NCBI GenBank assembly: GCA_016219715.1
Contig: JACRKX010000025.1
Location: 1-34,208, forward strand
From: Actinomycetota bacterium
GTDB taxonomy: Bacteria > Actinomycetota > Thermoleophilia > Solirubrobacterales > JACPNS01
Direction of reading: 5' to 3'
Length of the DNA stretch: 34,208 nucleotides
The position numbers were made by a program, and so were the translations under genes. Below, piece by piece: positions 1-9,035 of the stretch. The notes under the pieces are model-generated. The model ran no database searches, was not told the DNA's origin, and saw nothing but the letters and a program-made list of their open reading frames with translations. Every line of letters starts with the position of its first letter. Within the stretch, counting starts at the first letter, position 1.

Positions 1-140
1 TCTGCGGCTTCATGAAGACGATCACGCTGCGCGGCCTGCGCGACGCGCTGCGCGACGACAAGTACCACGTCGAGGTCGCCCCGGAGATCGCCGAGCGCGC
101 CCGCATCCCGATCGAGCGGATGATCTCGATCACCGGCTGA
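1..140 (+). CDS. nadA: Quinolinate synthase NadA, C-terminal end (partial)
   Basis: This is the last 45 codons of a gene that begins before the window; codons start at base 3 and the stop is TGA at 138–140. The residues open with CGFMKTITLRGLRDAL and end with a PIERMI motif. This matches the C-terminus of quinolinate synthase: the last [4Fe-4S]-ligating cysteine is followed by a Met and a TL motif, then by a helix ending in a P-x-x-RM pattern. NadA condenses iminoaspartate with dihydroxyacetone phosphate to make quinolinate for NAD synthesis. The call rests on this short tail alone, so the family is likely but not certain. Confidence 0.75.
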   Translation, partial: CGFMKTITLRGLRDALRDDKYHVEVAPEIAERARIPIERMISITG

Positions 141-176
141 GCCGCCCGCCGATCTGCCGGCCGGTACGATCGGACG

Positions 177-848
177 GTGAGGTCCAAAACGGCGCGACAG
201 CTGATCTGGTACCTGGGTGTCGCCGCGCTCGCGTTCGCGCTGCCGTTCGTGGGAACCAGCGTGCTCGACCTCGATCACGACGTCTACCTCGCGCTCTACA
301 TGCCGGTCATCGTCATCGCGATCTGGTGGTACGCGCGCTCCACGGAGGTGGATCTTCGCGAGACTTTTAGGCGGCGCCTGGCGCTTTCGATCGCGCTGGG
401 GGTCTTGGTCAGCGCGTTTCTCGTCGTGAACGTATTGTCCGAGGAATCGACGTCTCGCCCGGACGGCGTCTACTTCGCCTTCGAGTTGATCTGGCGCGGT
501 GCGTTCTACGGCGCGGTCGACGCATTGCTCCTGACTGTTTTCCCGTGCATGGTCGTGTTCGCGCTGCTCCGCGAGGATCTCACCGGGGCGCGCCGCAAGT
601 CAGCGTTCGTAGCCTTGTCGCTCGTTTTGATCCTGGTTTTGACGGCCGTTTACCACCTCGGATACGAGCAGTACCGCGACGACGGCGTCAAGGCGCCGGA
701 GATCGGCAACACGATCATCTCGATCCCGATGCTGGCGACCGTCAACCCCGCCGGCTCGCTGGTCGCCCATTCGACGATGCATGTCGCGGCCGTCGTGCAC
801 GAATACGAGACCGAGGTGCGGCTGCCGCCGGCGACCGACGCCGACTGA
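177..848 (+). CDS. Polytopic membrane protein of unknown function
   Basis: A 223-residue protein with about five hydrophobic segments (roughly residues 10–30, 38–52, 70–88, 103–130 and 142–160). A longer conserved-looking tail follows, with the motif PEIGNTIISIPMLATVNP and then a His-rich stretch (AHSTMHVAAVVHEYE) that might lie at the membrane surface. I do not recognise a family with a known activity. The GTG start at 177 has no Shine-Dalgarno, but TACGAT lies at 165–170, six bases upstream, which fits a leaderless transcript. It follows nadA by 36 bp on the same strand. The histidines near the C-terminus suggest metal binding or an enzyme-like site, but this is only a guess. Confidence 0.6.
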   Translation: MRSKTARQLIWYLGVAALAFALPFVGTSVLDLDHDVYLALYMPVIVIAIWWYARSTEVDLRETFRRRLALSIALGVLVSAFLVVNVLSEESTSRPDGVYFAFELIWRGAFYGAVDALLLTVFPCMVVFALLREDLTGARRKSAFVALSLVLILVLTAVYHLGYEQYRDDGVKAPEIGNTIISIPMLATVNPAGSLVAHSTMHVAAVVHEYETEVRLPPATDAD

Positions 849-963
849 CGAGGCAATTCGAACGATCGTCCCCAGACGTCGCCGCTCGTTGCGCGATCCC
901 CCTAAAATTTCGTACAAGAGATCTTCACAGATCCTTGACAGACCCTTGGTAAGGTTCCCCCCG

Positions 964-1212
964 ATGTCCGCCACACTCTCACCGGTACGCGCCGCCCATG
1001 ATGCGGACGCGCTGACGATCAACGAAGCCGCCGAAGTCAGCGGCTGGTCGCCACGCATGCTGCGACGCTTGCGCGAAGAGCCGCTGCTTGGAGCAGCAGT
1101 CGACATCTGGCTCGATCAGACACCCGAGCCACCCGCGGAAGTCGACCGGTCAGACTGGCTCGACTGGGAGCAGGAAAAGCACAAGCGCCTGCTCGAGTCG
1201 ACCGACTTCTAA
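964..1212 (+). CDS. Small helix-turn-helix protein (MerR/excisionase-like)
   Basis: An 82-residue protein. Residues about 18–40 (LTINEAAEVSGWSPRMLRRLR) form a typical winged-HTH recognition motif like those of MerR or excisionase proteins. The remainder is acidic and Trp-rich (DWLDWEQEKHKRLLES) and could be a short dimerisation or docking helix. ATG 964 is chosen because an AAGG at 951–954 lies about 9 nt upstream and the HTH follows at once; the frame stays open further upstream without further similarity. It lies 87 bp before ahcY on the same strand, so it may be co-transcribed with it or regulate it. No effector domain is present. The function is inferred from the motif only. Confidence 0.6.
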   Translation: MSATLSPVRAAHDADALTINEAAEVSGWSPRMLRRLREEPLLGAAVDIWLDQTPEPPAEVDRSDWLDWEQEKHKRLLESTDF

Positions 1213-1299
1213 CCCGGCCGCAGACCGAATATCCAGCAATTCGCCGCAGCATCCGTGGCACCGACCGACTCACCGATCCCCCAAGGAGACTCCTTTCGA

Positions 1300-2751
<1,452 letters not shown>

Positions 2752-2778
2752 CGGCCAGCGAGCCCGCGAGAAGTCTCG

Positions 2779-2809
2779 AAAGGCCCGGCGCATGCCGGGC
2801 CTTTCTTTT
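2779..2809 (+). terminator. Rho-independent terminator of ahcY
   Basis: A perfect 11-bp stem (AAAGGCCCGGC, loop GCAT, GCCGGGCCTTT; 2779–2804) is followed by CTTTTG. It sits 28 bp after the ahcY stop codon. An A-tract at the base of the stem may allow weak termination from the other strand too. Confidence 0.9.
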
Positions 2810-2848
2810 GTCGATGGCGCTCCGTCCGCCGCGCCGCTAGCTTGGACG

Positions 2849-3544
2849 ATGATGGATTCGTTCGTCGCGATCGACTTCGAGACGGCCACCTGGGGGGTGG
2901 CCTGTGCCGTTGGCATCGTCCACTTCGAGAACGGCATCGCGATCGACGAGCGCTACTCACTGATCAACCCCGGTATCTCGCCGCGCCGCTGGGAGATGGG
3001 CGCGATCCGCATTCACGGCATCAAACCCGACGACGTCCGCGAGGCGCCCACCTTCACCGAGATCTGGCCCGAGCTGATCCATTACGCGGCTTGTTATCCG
3101 CTGGTCGCGCACAACGCCAACTTCGACATGGGCGTGCTGCGCAGCGAGCTAGAGCGCGCGGGGCTCGACACGCCCACGATCCGCTACGGCTGCTCGATGG
3201 CCCTAGCCCGAAACGCCTGGCCCAAGCGCCGCAAGAACGCGCCGCGCGCCAAAACCGCGGTCGGCGAAACCGCCGCCGCCGATCGCGACGCCGAGCAGGC
3301 CGCGATCGCCGCCGCCGCACGCGACTGTCCAGACAACCACAAGCTCAACACGCTCTCTGAGTTCCTCAGCATCGACCTTCAGCACCACAATGCGCTCAGC
3401 GACGCCGTCGCCTGCGGCATGATCACCGTCGCCGCCGTCAAGCAGCTCGGCCACAACACGCTCGCAGCGGCATACGAGAGTCCCCGCCTGAGCTGGGGCG
3501 AGATCAGCCCCGAACTGCTGGCCACCGCGGCCAGCAAGTGGTAG
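2849..3544 (+). CDS. DEDDh-family 3'-5' exonuclease (DnaQ/PolC-epsilon type)
   Basis: A 231-residue exonuclease of the RNase T/DnaQ superfamily that removes nucleotides 3' to 5' using two metal ions. All three exo motifs are visible: DFET near the N-terminus (Exo I), HNANFDMG around residue 88 (Exo II) and HHNALSDAVA around residue 190 (Exo III, with the catalytic His and Asp). An Ala/Arg-rich insertion between Exo II and Exo III (about residues 125–165) is longer than usual. Two adjacent ATGs (2849 and 2852) are possible starts. TAGCTT at 2838–2843 sits 5 or 8 nt upstream of them, suggesting a leaderless message. It is a stand-alone nuclease with no polymerase domain, probably for DNA repair or RNA trimming; the substrate cannot be read from the sequence. 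Confidence 0.88.
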   Translation: MMDSFVAIDFETATWGVACAVGIVHFENGIAIDERYSLINPGISPRRWEMGAIRIHGIKPDDVREAPTFTEIWPELIHYAACYPLVAHNANFDMGVLRSELERAGLDTPTIRYGCSMALARNAWPKRRKNAPRAKTAVGETAAADRDAEQAAIAAAARDCPDNHKLNTLSEFLSIDLQHHNALSDAVACGMITVAAVKQLGHNTLAAAYESPRLSWGEISPELLATAASKW

Positions 3545-3653
3545 CCCAGGCGGTCGCGGCGCGGCACAGCACAACTTGGCTTGCGCCTCCCGACATCCCG
3601 GCGGCACCTACCGGCGGTCTCGTCCGGCCCGCAAGCAGAATGGCCTGCGCCTT

Positions 3654-3771
3654 TCAAAAACGCCAATTAACAAATATGTTATTTAGAACATCGCCCTCGA
3701 CCGACTCGACACACCCACGCGGACGAGCCGCTGATGCACTAAACAACATATTTGTTAAATCCCGTTTTTGA
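3654..3771. repeat. Long AT-rich inverted repeat between convergent genes
   Basis: Two 39-nt arms (3654–3692 and 3733–3771) match at 33 of 39 positions in inverted orientation, around a 40-nt GC-rich spacer. Each arm contains a perfect 14-nt shared core, TTAACAAATATGTT, which is itself nearly dyad-symmetric (TAACA…TGTTA). It also contains a TCAAAAACG block. It is strikingly AT-rich for this genome and lies between the 3' ends of the exonuclease and dehydrogenase genes. No target-site duplication is obvious. It could be a pair of repressor operators, a small MITE-like element or an unusual bidirectional stem; the sequence does not decide. Confidence 0.8.
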
Positions 3772-3795
3772 GACCCCGTCGCGGACTGACCCGTG

Positions 3796-4638
3796 TCAGG
3801 ATTTCGCGCCGCGCGAGCCGGCGGCGCGGCGGCGCGTCTCGCGCAGCGTCTGGCGGTGGAGCCGGTACGACAGCGACGGCGAGAGACGCTCCAGCCACCA
3901 GCCGACCCGCCCGTAGAACGGCGTTACGACCAGCCGCTTGCGGGCCGCGACTCCGTTGAGCAGCCGCCGCACGGCCTTGTCGGTGGCCAGCGGCTTGATC
4001 GGCACCAGCTTGCGGGCGTCGGTGCCCTCCAGCGACCCGCGCAGGGTGTTGTTGGTGAACATCCCCGACTGCACGAAGGCGGGGCAGAAGAGTGTGAGAT
4101 GTACGCCGTGCTCGGCCGCTTCGAGTTCGAGCGTGTTGTGCAGGCCGACCAATGCGTGCTTGGTCGCGCAGTAGTGCGCCTGAAGCGGTACCGGCACCAG
4201 TCCAGCCACCGAGGCCGTGGTGACGATCTGGCCGCCGCCCTGCGTGACCATCTGGTCGTAGGCGAGCTTCGTGCCGTAGGCCACGCCGCGCAGGTTGACG
4301 TCGATGATCTTGTCCCAGTCGTCGAGTGTGACCAGCTCGAACTCGCCGAAGATCGCGACGCCGGCGTTGTTGAACATCAGGTCGAGCCGGCCGTGCTCGG
4401 CCACGACCGCGTCGATTGCCGCCCGCAGGTCTTCACGCCTCGCCACGTCAACTCGCATTGCCGTGGCTTTGCCCCCGGCGCCCGCGATCTCGGCGACGAC
4501 GCCGTCGATCCCTTCGACGACGTCTGTCACCCACACGTGCGCCCCGGCCGCCGCCAGCTGCAGCGCGCTCTCGCGCCCGATGCCGCTGGCCGCGCCGGTG
4601 ACGATCGCGGACTTGCCGTTGAAGACTTCAACCCCCAT
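3796..4638 (-). CDS. Short-chain dehydrogenase/reductase (SDR)
   Basis: A 280-residue classical SDR with a Rossmann fold. The cofactor motif TGAASGIG is near residue 16, the structural NNAG motif near residue 90, the catalytic serine is in TTASVAG, and the YxxxK motif is YCATK near residue 155. A C-terminal extension of about 30 residues is Arg-rich and may contact the membrane or a partner. Asp in the segment VTDVVEG at the end of strand 2 would favour NAD(H), but this is tentative. The substrate is unknown. On the minus strand TAGACT (4655–4650) lies 11 nt before the ATG, suggesting a near-leaderless message. The gene converges on the exonuclease across the inverted repeat. Confidence 0.9.
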   Translation of the reverse strand: MGVEVFNGKSAIVTGAASGIGRESALQLAAAGAHVWVTDVVEGIDGVVAEIAGAGGKATAMRVDVARREDLRAAIDAVVAEHGRLDLMFNNAGVAIFGEFELVTLDDWDKIIDVNLRGVAYGTKLAYDQMVTQGGGQIVTTASVAGLVPVPLQAHYCATKHALVGLHNTLELEAAEHGVHLTLFCPAFVQSGMFTNNTLRGSLEGTDARKLVPIKPLATDKAVRRLLNGVAARKRLVVTPFYGRVGWWLERLSPSLSYRLHRQTLRETRRRAAGSRGAKS

Positions 4639-4706
4639 ACGAGGGCGAGAGTCTAACTGACACGACGTCTAATTAGCGGCCGGCGCGTTCGCTCGGCGCG
4701 CGCGGG

Positions 4707-5360
4707 TCAGTCTCCGCCGCCGCCCATCGAGTTGAGGATCGGACACGGCTGGCGGCGTTCCCACAACTGCTGCAGTTCGTCGGCGGTGAGGTCGGGACGG
4801 TCCTCGACCTGTCCGATCAGCACTTCGATCCAGTCCAGCTCGCATGGGCACTTCTGTGCGGCCATGTGTTGCTTGGCGCTGCGGCGCAGGTTGTGCAGCA
4901 GGCGGGTGGCGTCTTCGCGCACCTGGGAGCTGAACTCGACGGTGTCTTGCGAGGGCTCGGGGTGGTCGGCCGGCTCGAGCATCGCCAGCAGGATCTCGCG
5001 CATGCCAATCACGCCGACGGTGCGGCCTTCGTCGACCACGACCAGGTGGCGGAACTTGCCGGTGTTCATCGTGTCGACGGCGTGGCCGAGCGACCAATCG
5101 GGCGCCGCGGCGATCACGATGCGCGTGTGGTGGTCGCCAACGGTCTTGCCGTCGAGCGACTCGCCGCGGCTGACGACCTTGACGATGTCGTGCTCGGTGA
5201 AGATCGCAGGCGAGCCGTCTTCGGTCGCGACGATCAGGGCGCGGCCGTGGTGATCGCGCATGATCGCGGCCGCCTCGGTGAGGGGCGTGTCAGGTGAGAC
5301 GCTGTCGAACTCGTGCATCGCCTGCTCGACGGTTGCTGTCTGAAGAACAGTGGAATCCAT
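4707..5360 (-). CDS. Two-CBS-domain protein
   Basis: A 217-residue protein with two tandem CBS domains: residues about 10–65 (ATVEQAMHEFDSVSPDTPL…) and about 75–130 (HLVVVDEGRTVGVIGMREIL). CBS pairs bind adenine nucleotides such as AMP, ATP or SAM and act as energy or ligand sensors. The C-terminal 80 residues form a helical region with a CPC motif (QKCPCELDW) and a Gly-rich end (SMGGGGD), for which I recognise no domain. No catalytic domain is attached, so it probably regulates a partner. The ATG at 5360 has no clear Shine-Dalgarno; GATACT lies a few bases upstream on the minus strand and could be a −10 element. Confidence 0.85.
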   Translation of the reverse strand: MDSTVLQTATVEQAMHEFDSVSPDTPLTEAAAIMRDHHGRALIVATEDGSPAIFTEHDIVKVVSRGESLDGKTVGDHHTRIVIAAAPDWSLGHAVDTMNTGKFRHLVVVDEGRTVGVIGMREILLAMLEPADHPEPSQDTVEFSSQVREDATRLLHNLRRSAKQHMAAQKCPCELDWIEVLIGQVEDRPDLTADELQQLWERRQPCPILNSMGGGGD

Positions 5361-5715
5361 ATGCCAAGTATCCCCGTTCTCGCCTGCGCGTGCCGCGCTG
5401 GCGTCCGTGTTGTCCTCGTTCGCGACCGGCGCGCGAACGGTGGCTGATTGCGTCCGGCGCAGTCGGACTTCCGTACGCGCAGTCTATTGGACGAGGACAG
5501 CCGTCCGCCTCACCGCTGCAGGCGGCTTGTGGCGGGCGGCCAGGGGGGAGAAATGGACGGCCGCGGCAGGAGGCCGGACCTGAGCGCCTTGGCCGGCGCT
5601 CCTTACCGCGAGGCTTCACGGAACCCCCCGTGAAAACCGTCCAACCATCTATACGGCCGCTCACAGCCCGCAGTTAAGCGAGTTCCGACACTCGTCCATA
5701 TGGACGTTCGTTCCT
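5361..5715. other. 355-bp gap with several hairpins, no convincing gene
   Basis: This lies between the 3' end of the first large subtilase and the start of the CBS gene. It holds three clear inverted repeats. One is a 7-bp stem at 5582–5601 (GAGCGCC / GGCGCTC). The second is a 7-bp stem at 5615–5634 (TTCACGG / CCGTGAA). The third is a perfect 14-bp palindrome CGTCCATATGGACG at 5693–5706, just after the subtilase stop. None has a T-run typical of an intrinsic terminator. On the minus strand the first two would lie in the upstream leader of the CBS gene. I recognise no riboswitch or tRNA. Confidence 0.5.
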
Positions 5716-8700
5716 TTAAAAACGCATCCGTTTCGCGATTTTCGCTGCGGCAATCTGGTAGCTGGCGGCCGGGCTGAACCGTGCCGTCACCGAACACGTT
5801 CCCTTTGCCCCGCGCAAGCCGATCAGCGCGCTTCTGGCGCGTTCGAGATCGGCCTGGTTGCCGATGCGCTTGCGTCCACAGCGAGCGCCGACGATCAGCG
5901 TTCCCGTAGAAGCCCTCGACACGGTCACCTGCAGCAGCTTGCGCCTGCCCTTGCGTACGACCTTCAAGGCGAGACCGACCTTCTGCGCGCTGGTCTCGAT
6001 GGTCGCCGAAGCGCGCACCATGCGATTCAGTGCGTCGAGCGCTTGGGCCTCGACGGTTACGGGGCGGCCCTGGCGTGCCACCGCCGGAATCACGTACAGG
6101 CCGCCGTCGACGGGCACAAACGGCTGCGACGGGTGGTAGCGGGCGTAAGCGGTGACTGGCGCGCCGACGTTGAAGGCGCGCACGACGACCTGGGCCCGGG
6201 CACCGTAGGAGACGCGGGGCGGCGCCTGTAGCTCGATTGCCGGCTCATCGGCGTCTACGGTCCAGCTGCGCAGCTCTGAGAACTCGGAGCGGTTACCGGC
6301 CACGTCGGTTGCGCGGATCCTCGCGCGTACGTTCTGACCTTCGGCGGCGGTCACCGCGAAGGCGCCGCTGGCGTCGCTGCCATCGTGGACCGTGCTGAAC
6401 GGCCCGCCGTCGACCGAAGTCTGCAATTCGACGGAAGCCACACCCGAGAGCTGGTCGTTTGCGCTCCAGGTGACCATCGCCGTGCGCGCGCCGTACCACG
6501 ACACCGGCGAGTCGATCGCGACCGACGGCGCGACGTTGTCGACGTTCAGCGCGATAGAGCTGGACTGTCCGCTGAAGACCTCAGAGAAGCGCGACCCTTG
6601 AGCGATCACGCGCAGCCCGTAACTGCCGGGCGTGTCGGCCTGAACGGTGAACTCGACGGGCCACGTACCGCCTGGCTGGAGGGTCGCGTTTGCCGGCGTC
6701 GAGATGTCGAGCAGAGTCAGCCCGGCGGGGGTCTCTAGATAGGTGTCGATCGACTGCAGCGCGAGCCCCGTGGTCAAATCGGTGCCGCTCGACTGGTTGA
6801 CGATGTCGGCGCCGATCACGACCGTGTCGCCGGTGTGCAGCGAAGGCTTGCTCAAGGTGATGTTGGTGATCGCCAGGTTCGGCGTGGCCAGCGGGGTGAC
6901 CGGTTGTTCGGCAGCCAGCGCGAATGGTTCGCTCGCTGCGCCGTCGATGCCGCTTGCGGCCTTCACCTTCACGATCGCCGAACCTGCGTTTGCCGCGCGC
7001 GTCTGCTCGACGTTGTCGCGCGCGTCGGCCGCCACGGCGTGCGGACCGAGCGCTTCGGCGTGCTCCTCGCCGTCGACACCGCAGTGGGCGACGGGCGAGC
7101 CGCTCGCGCAGGCGGTGTCGTCGTCGTTGTCGACGCCGGTGGAGGTGTCGCCGCTCGTTCGGTAGAGGAAGAGGTCGAGGTCGGTCAGCGTACGGGCGGA
7201 GAAGCCCGTGATCGTCGGCCAGACCGGGGCGTTGATGCGCCGGTTCCAGGCAAGCGTCACACGCTCGCCGGCCGCCAGCCCGTCGACGCGGTAGAAGCGA
7301 GCCGAGTTGGGACCGGGCTGGCCGTTGGCGCCGGGCGCGGCCGTCACGCTGCCGATCGCCACGTTGCCACGATCGGCGTGGGCGGTCTCCAGCGCCAGCT
7401 CGCCCCAGCCGCCGTCGGGCGTCCAGTAGCGCGCCGCGCTCGTGCCGCCGGGCGAGTCGTATTGCGAGGGCAGCATGAAGGAGCTGTTGATCAGCAACGC
7501 GCGCTGAGCAAGCGGGCTGGTCACACCGACGCCCGCCAGTAGCGCGCTTGCGCCGGCAAGCCGGGCGGAGGCGTAGGAGGTGCCGGTGCCACAGTCGGCG
7601 ATCCACGAGGCGGCGTCTTCGTCGCTCGGGCAGTCGGAAGAGCCTTCGGCAAGCAGGTCGGGCTTCTTGCGGCCGCTGGCGGACGGGCCGGGAGAGCTGG
7701 CGGCCGAGATCGCGTCGTCGGCGCGTCCGGAGCCGTTTGGCGACATCGCGCCGGCGCAGAGCGTGTTGTGCGAGATGCACGGCGACGCCACGCGCTGGGC
7801 GGCGCTGTTGCCGGCCGCCGATGTGCGGGTCACGCCGAAGTTGGCCACGTAGAGGTCGGCAACCTTTTCGCTGTAGGGGTCGCTATTGCCGCTGGCCACG
7901 CCCGACGAGTCGTTGACGACCTCGGGCAGGTCGCCGGCCGGCGCCTCGCCTCCGTTGCTGAAGCCCAGCAGCCAATCGTCGGTGTTGCCGGCGCCAAGCG
8001 GATCGATCAGCTTGTCGACGCGGTGCGCGATGCCGAGGTGCGCTGCGTCGCGCGACCCCACGATCGCCGCCACCGCGTTGCCGTGCAGCGAGCCGTATCC
8101 GCACCACATGTCGCTGACGGCCGGTGTGGGTGAGCAGAGGTTTGCGCCGCCACCGGCCACAGCGCGCTTTGGAGTGCTGACGATGCCGGGCGCGCGCGAG
8201 CTCCAAGCGCTGTGAAACAGGTTGACGCCCTGGTCGACGATCGCCACGTCGGGGCCGCCCTGGCCGTCGGCGCTGTCGACCGCGCCCGAGCAGGATGCGT
8301 CGGCCGCGCCGGCGCCGGTGCAGCCGGCCGCGTGCCAGGTTGGCGAGCCGTCGACGTCACTCGCAGCCATCGGCTTGTGTCGCGGCGCAGCTTCGATCGA
8401 AGCCACGCCGTCGATCTGGAGCGCCTTCTTGAGTGCGCTGAATGGAAGCGTGACGATGATCGAATTCGGCGCCGCCGAATGACTCTCGATCTTCGCGCCG
8501 AGCTTGCGCAGCTTGCCGATCACCGGCCGCTGGCTCTGGGCCACCGCGTCGGCCGAGTCATTCGAGATCGAAGCGATCGCCAGCTCGCGCTCGCGCTCCC
8601 AGCGATCAATGGCATCGGGATCGCGGGTCGTCAGGCCGCCGGCGAGCCGCTTCGCGCTCTCGGCATCGAGACTCTCGCCGATCGCCGGCTGCGAGTCGAG

Positions 8701-8916
8701 CACCACGGCCACACGGTGTCGCGTGGTGCCCCTGTGGGCATGGGAAGATGGCACGGCCGCCGTGGCGGCGGTCGTGTCGCGGGATCCTTCCCGGCGATCA
8801 CCCGTTCCCGAGATTGCATACATCAACCCGGCCCATGCGAATACGCATACGAGGAGGACCGGAATATGCCGAGAACCGAGCGAACCGCGATTGCGGCGCG
8901 CATTGGTCATTGACAT
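5716..8916 (-). CDS. Large secreted subtilase-like S8 protease, divergent paralogue
   Basis: A 1066-residue protein with an N-terminal signal or anchor (hydrophobic residues about 18–36). An S8 peptidase domain spans about residues 215–500, followed by Ig-like and fibronectin-like repeats to a basic C-terminus. The likely triad is Asp228 (in AIVDQG), His278 (in SLHGNAVA) and Ser447 (in GTGTSYASA), with Asn370 in SAAGN for the oxyanion hole. The Asp motif reads DQG instead of DTG, and the usual Pro after GTSxA is missing, so activity may be altered. It is a paralogue of the next gene upstream: they share GSPTWH/GSETWH, LPEVVN, SGRKKPDL/GGRKKPDL and the DNVEQ…VKVKA block. Two Met codons (8916 and 8910) could start it. 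It probably acts at the cell surface; the substrate is unknown. Confidence 0.85.
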   Translation of the reverse strand: MSMTNARRNRGSLGSRHIPVLLVCVFAWAGLMYAISGTGDRREGSRDTTAATAAVPSSHAHRGTTRHRVAVVLDSQPAIGESLDAESAKRLAGGLTTRDPDAIDRWERERELAIASISNDSADAVAQSQRPVIGKLRKLGAKIESHSAAPNSIIVTLPFSALKKALQIDGVASIEAAPRHKPMAASDVDGSPTWHAAGCTGAGAADASCSGAVDSADGQGGPDVAIVDQGVNLFHSAWSSRAPGIVSTPKRAVAGGGANLCSPTPAVSDMWCGYGSLHGNAVAAIVGSRDAAHLGIAHRVDKLIDPLGAGNTDDWLLGFSNGGEAPAGDLPEVVNDSSGVASGNSDPYSEKVADLYVANFGVTRTSAAGNSAAQRVASPCISHNTLCAGAMSPNGSGRADDAISAASSPGPSASGRKKPDLLAEGSSDCPSDEDAASWIADCGTGTSYASARLAGASALLAGVGVTSPLAQRALLINSSFMLPSQYDSPGGTSAARYWTPDGGWGELALETAHADRGNVAIGSVTAAPGANGQPGPNSARFYRVDGLAAGERVTLAWNRRINAPVWPTITGFSARTLTDLDLFLYRTSGDTSTGVDNDDDTACASGSPVAHCGVDGEEHAEALGPHAVAADARDNVEQTRAANAGSAIVKVKAASGIDGAASEPFALAAEQPVTPLATPNLAITNITLSKPSLHTGDTVVIGADIVNQSSGTDLTTGLALQSIDTYLETPAGLTLLDISTPANATLQPGGTWPVEFTVQADTPGSYGLRVIAQGSRFSEVFSGQSSSIALNVDNVAPSVAIDSPVSWYGARTAMVTWSANDQLSGVASVELQTSVDGGPFSTVHDGSDASGAFAVTAAEGQNVRARIRATDVAGNRSEFSELRSWTVDADEPAIELQAPPRVSYGARAQVVVRAFNVGAPVTAYARYHPSQPFVPVDGGLYVIPAVARQGRPVTVEAQALDALNRMVRASATIETSAQKVGLALKVVRKGRRKLLQVTVSRASTGTLIVGARCGRKRIGNQADLERARSALIGLRGAKGTCSVTARFSPAASYQIAAAKIAKRMRF

Positions 8917-9035
8917 AAACGTAGTGGGTTTTAGGGAGATGGCAAGGGGGCTGGCGGCATGAGTTCGGCCGGATCACCGAGCCCTGCTGCGTCGCTATCG
9001 CAACGCTATTTCCGAAGCGCGAACGTGGTCGCGAG

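Noticed and set aside
935-955. TTGACA–TAAGGT promoter before the small HTH gene
   Set aside because: The two hexamers are only 9 nt apart, which is too close for one promoter.
1213-1299. SAH riboswitch in front of ahcY
   Set aside because: The 87-bp gap shows no recognisable conserved core or pseudoknot, only a normal Shine-Dalgarno.
3660-3762. Integron attC site in the inverted repeat
   Set aside because: GTTAAAT fits the GTTRRRY core at one end, but the other end (AATTAAC) does not fit RYYYAAC. The arms also match far beyond attC boxes, and no integrase or cassette array is present.
3538-3771. Small 77-codon frame after the exonuclease
   Set aside because: It runs through the inverted repeat and has no start signal or family resemblance.
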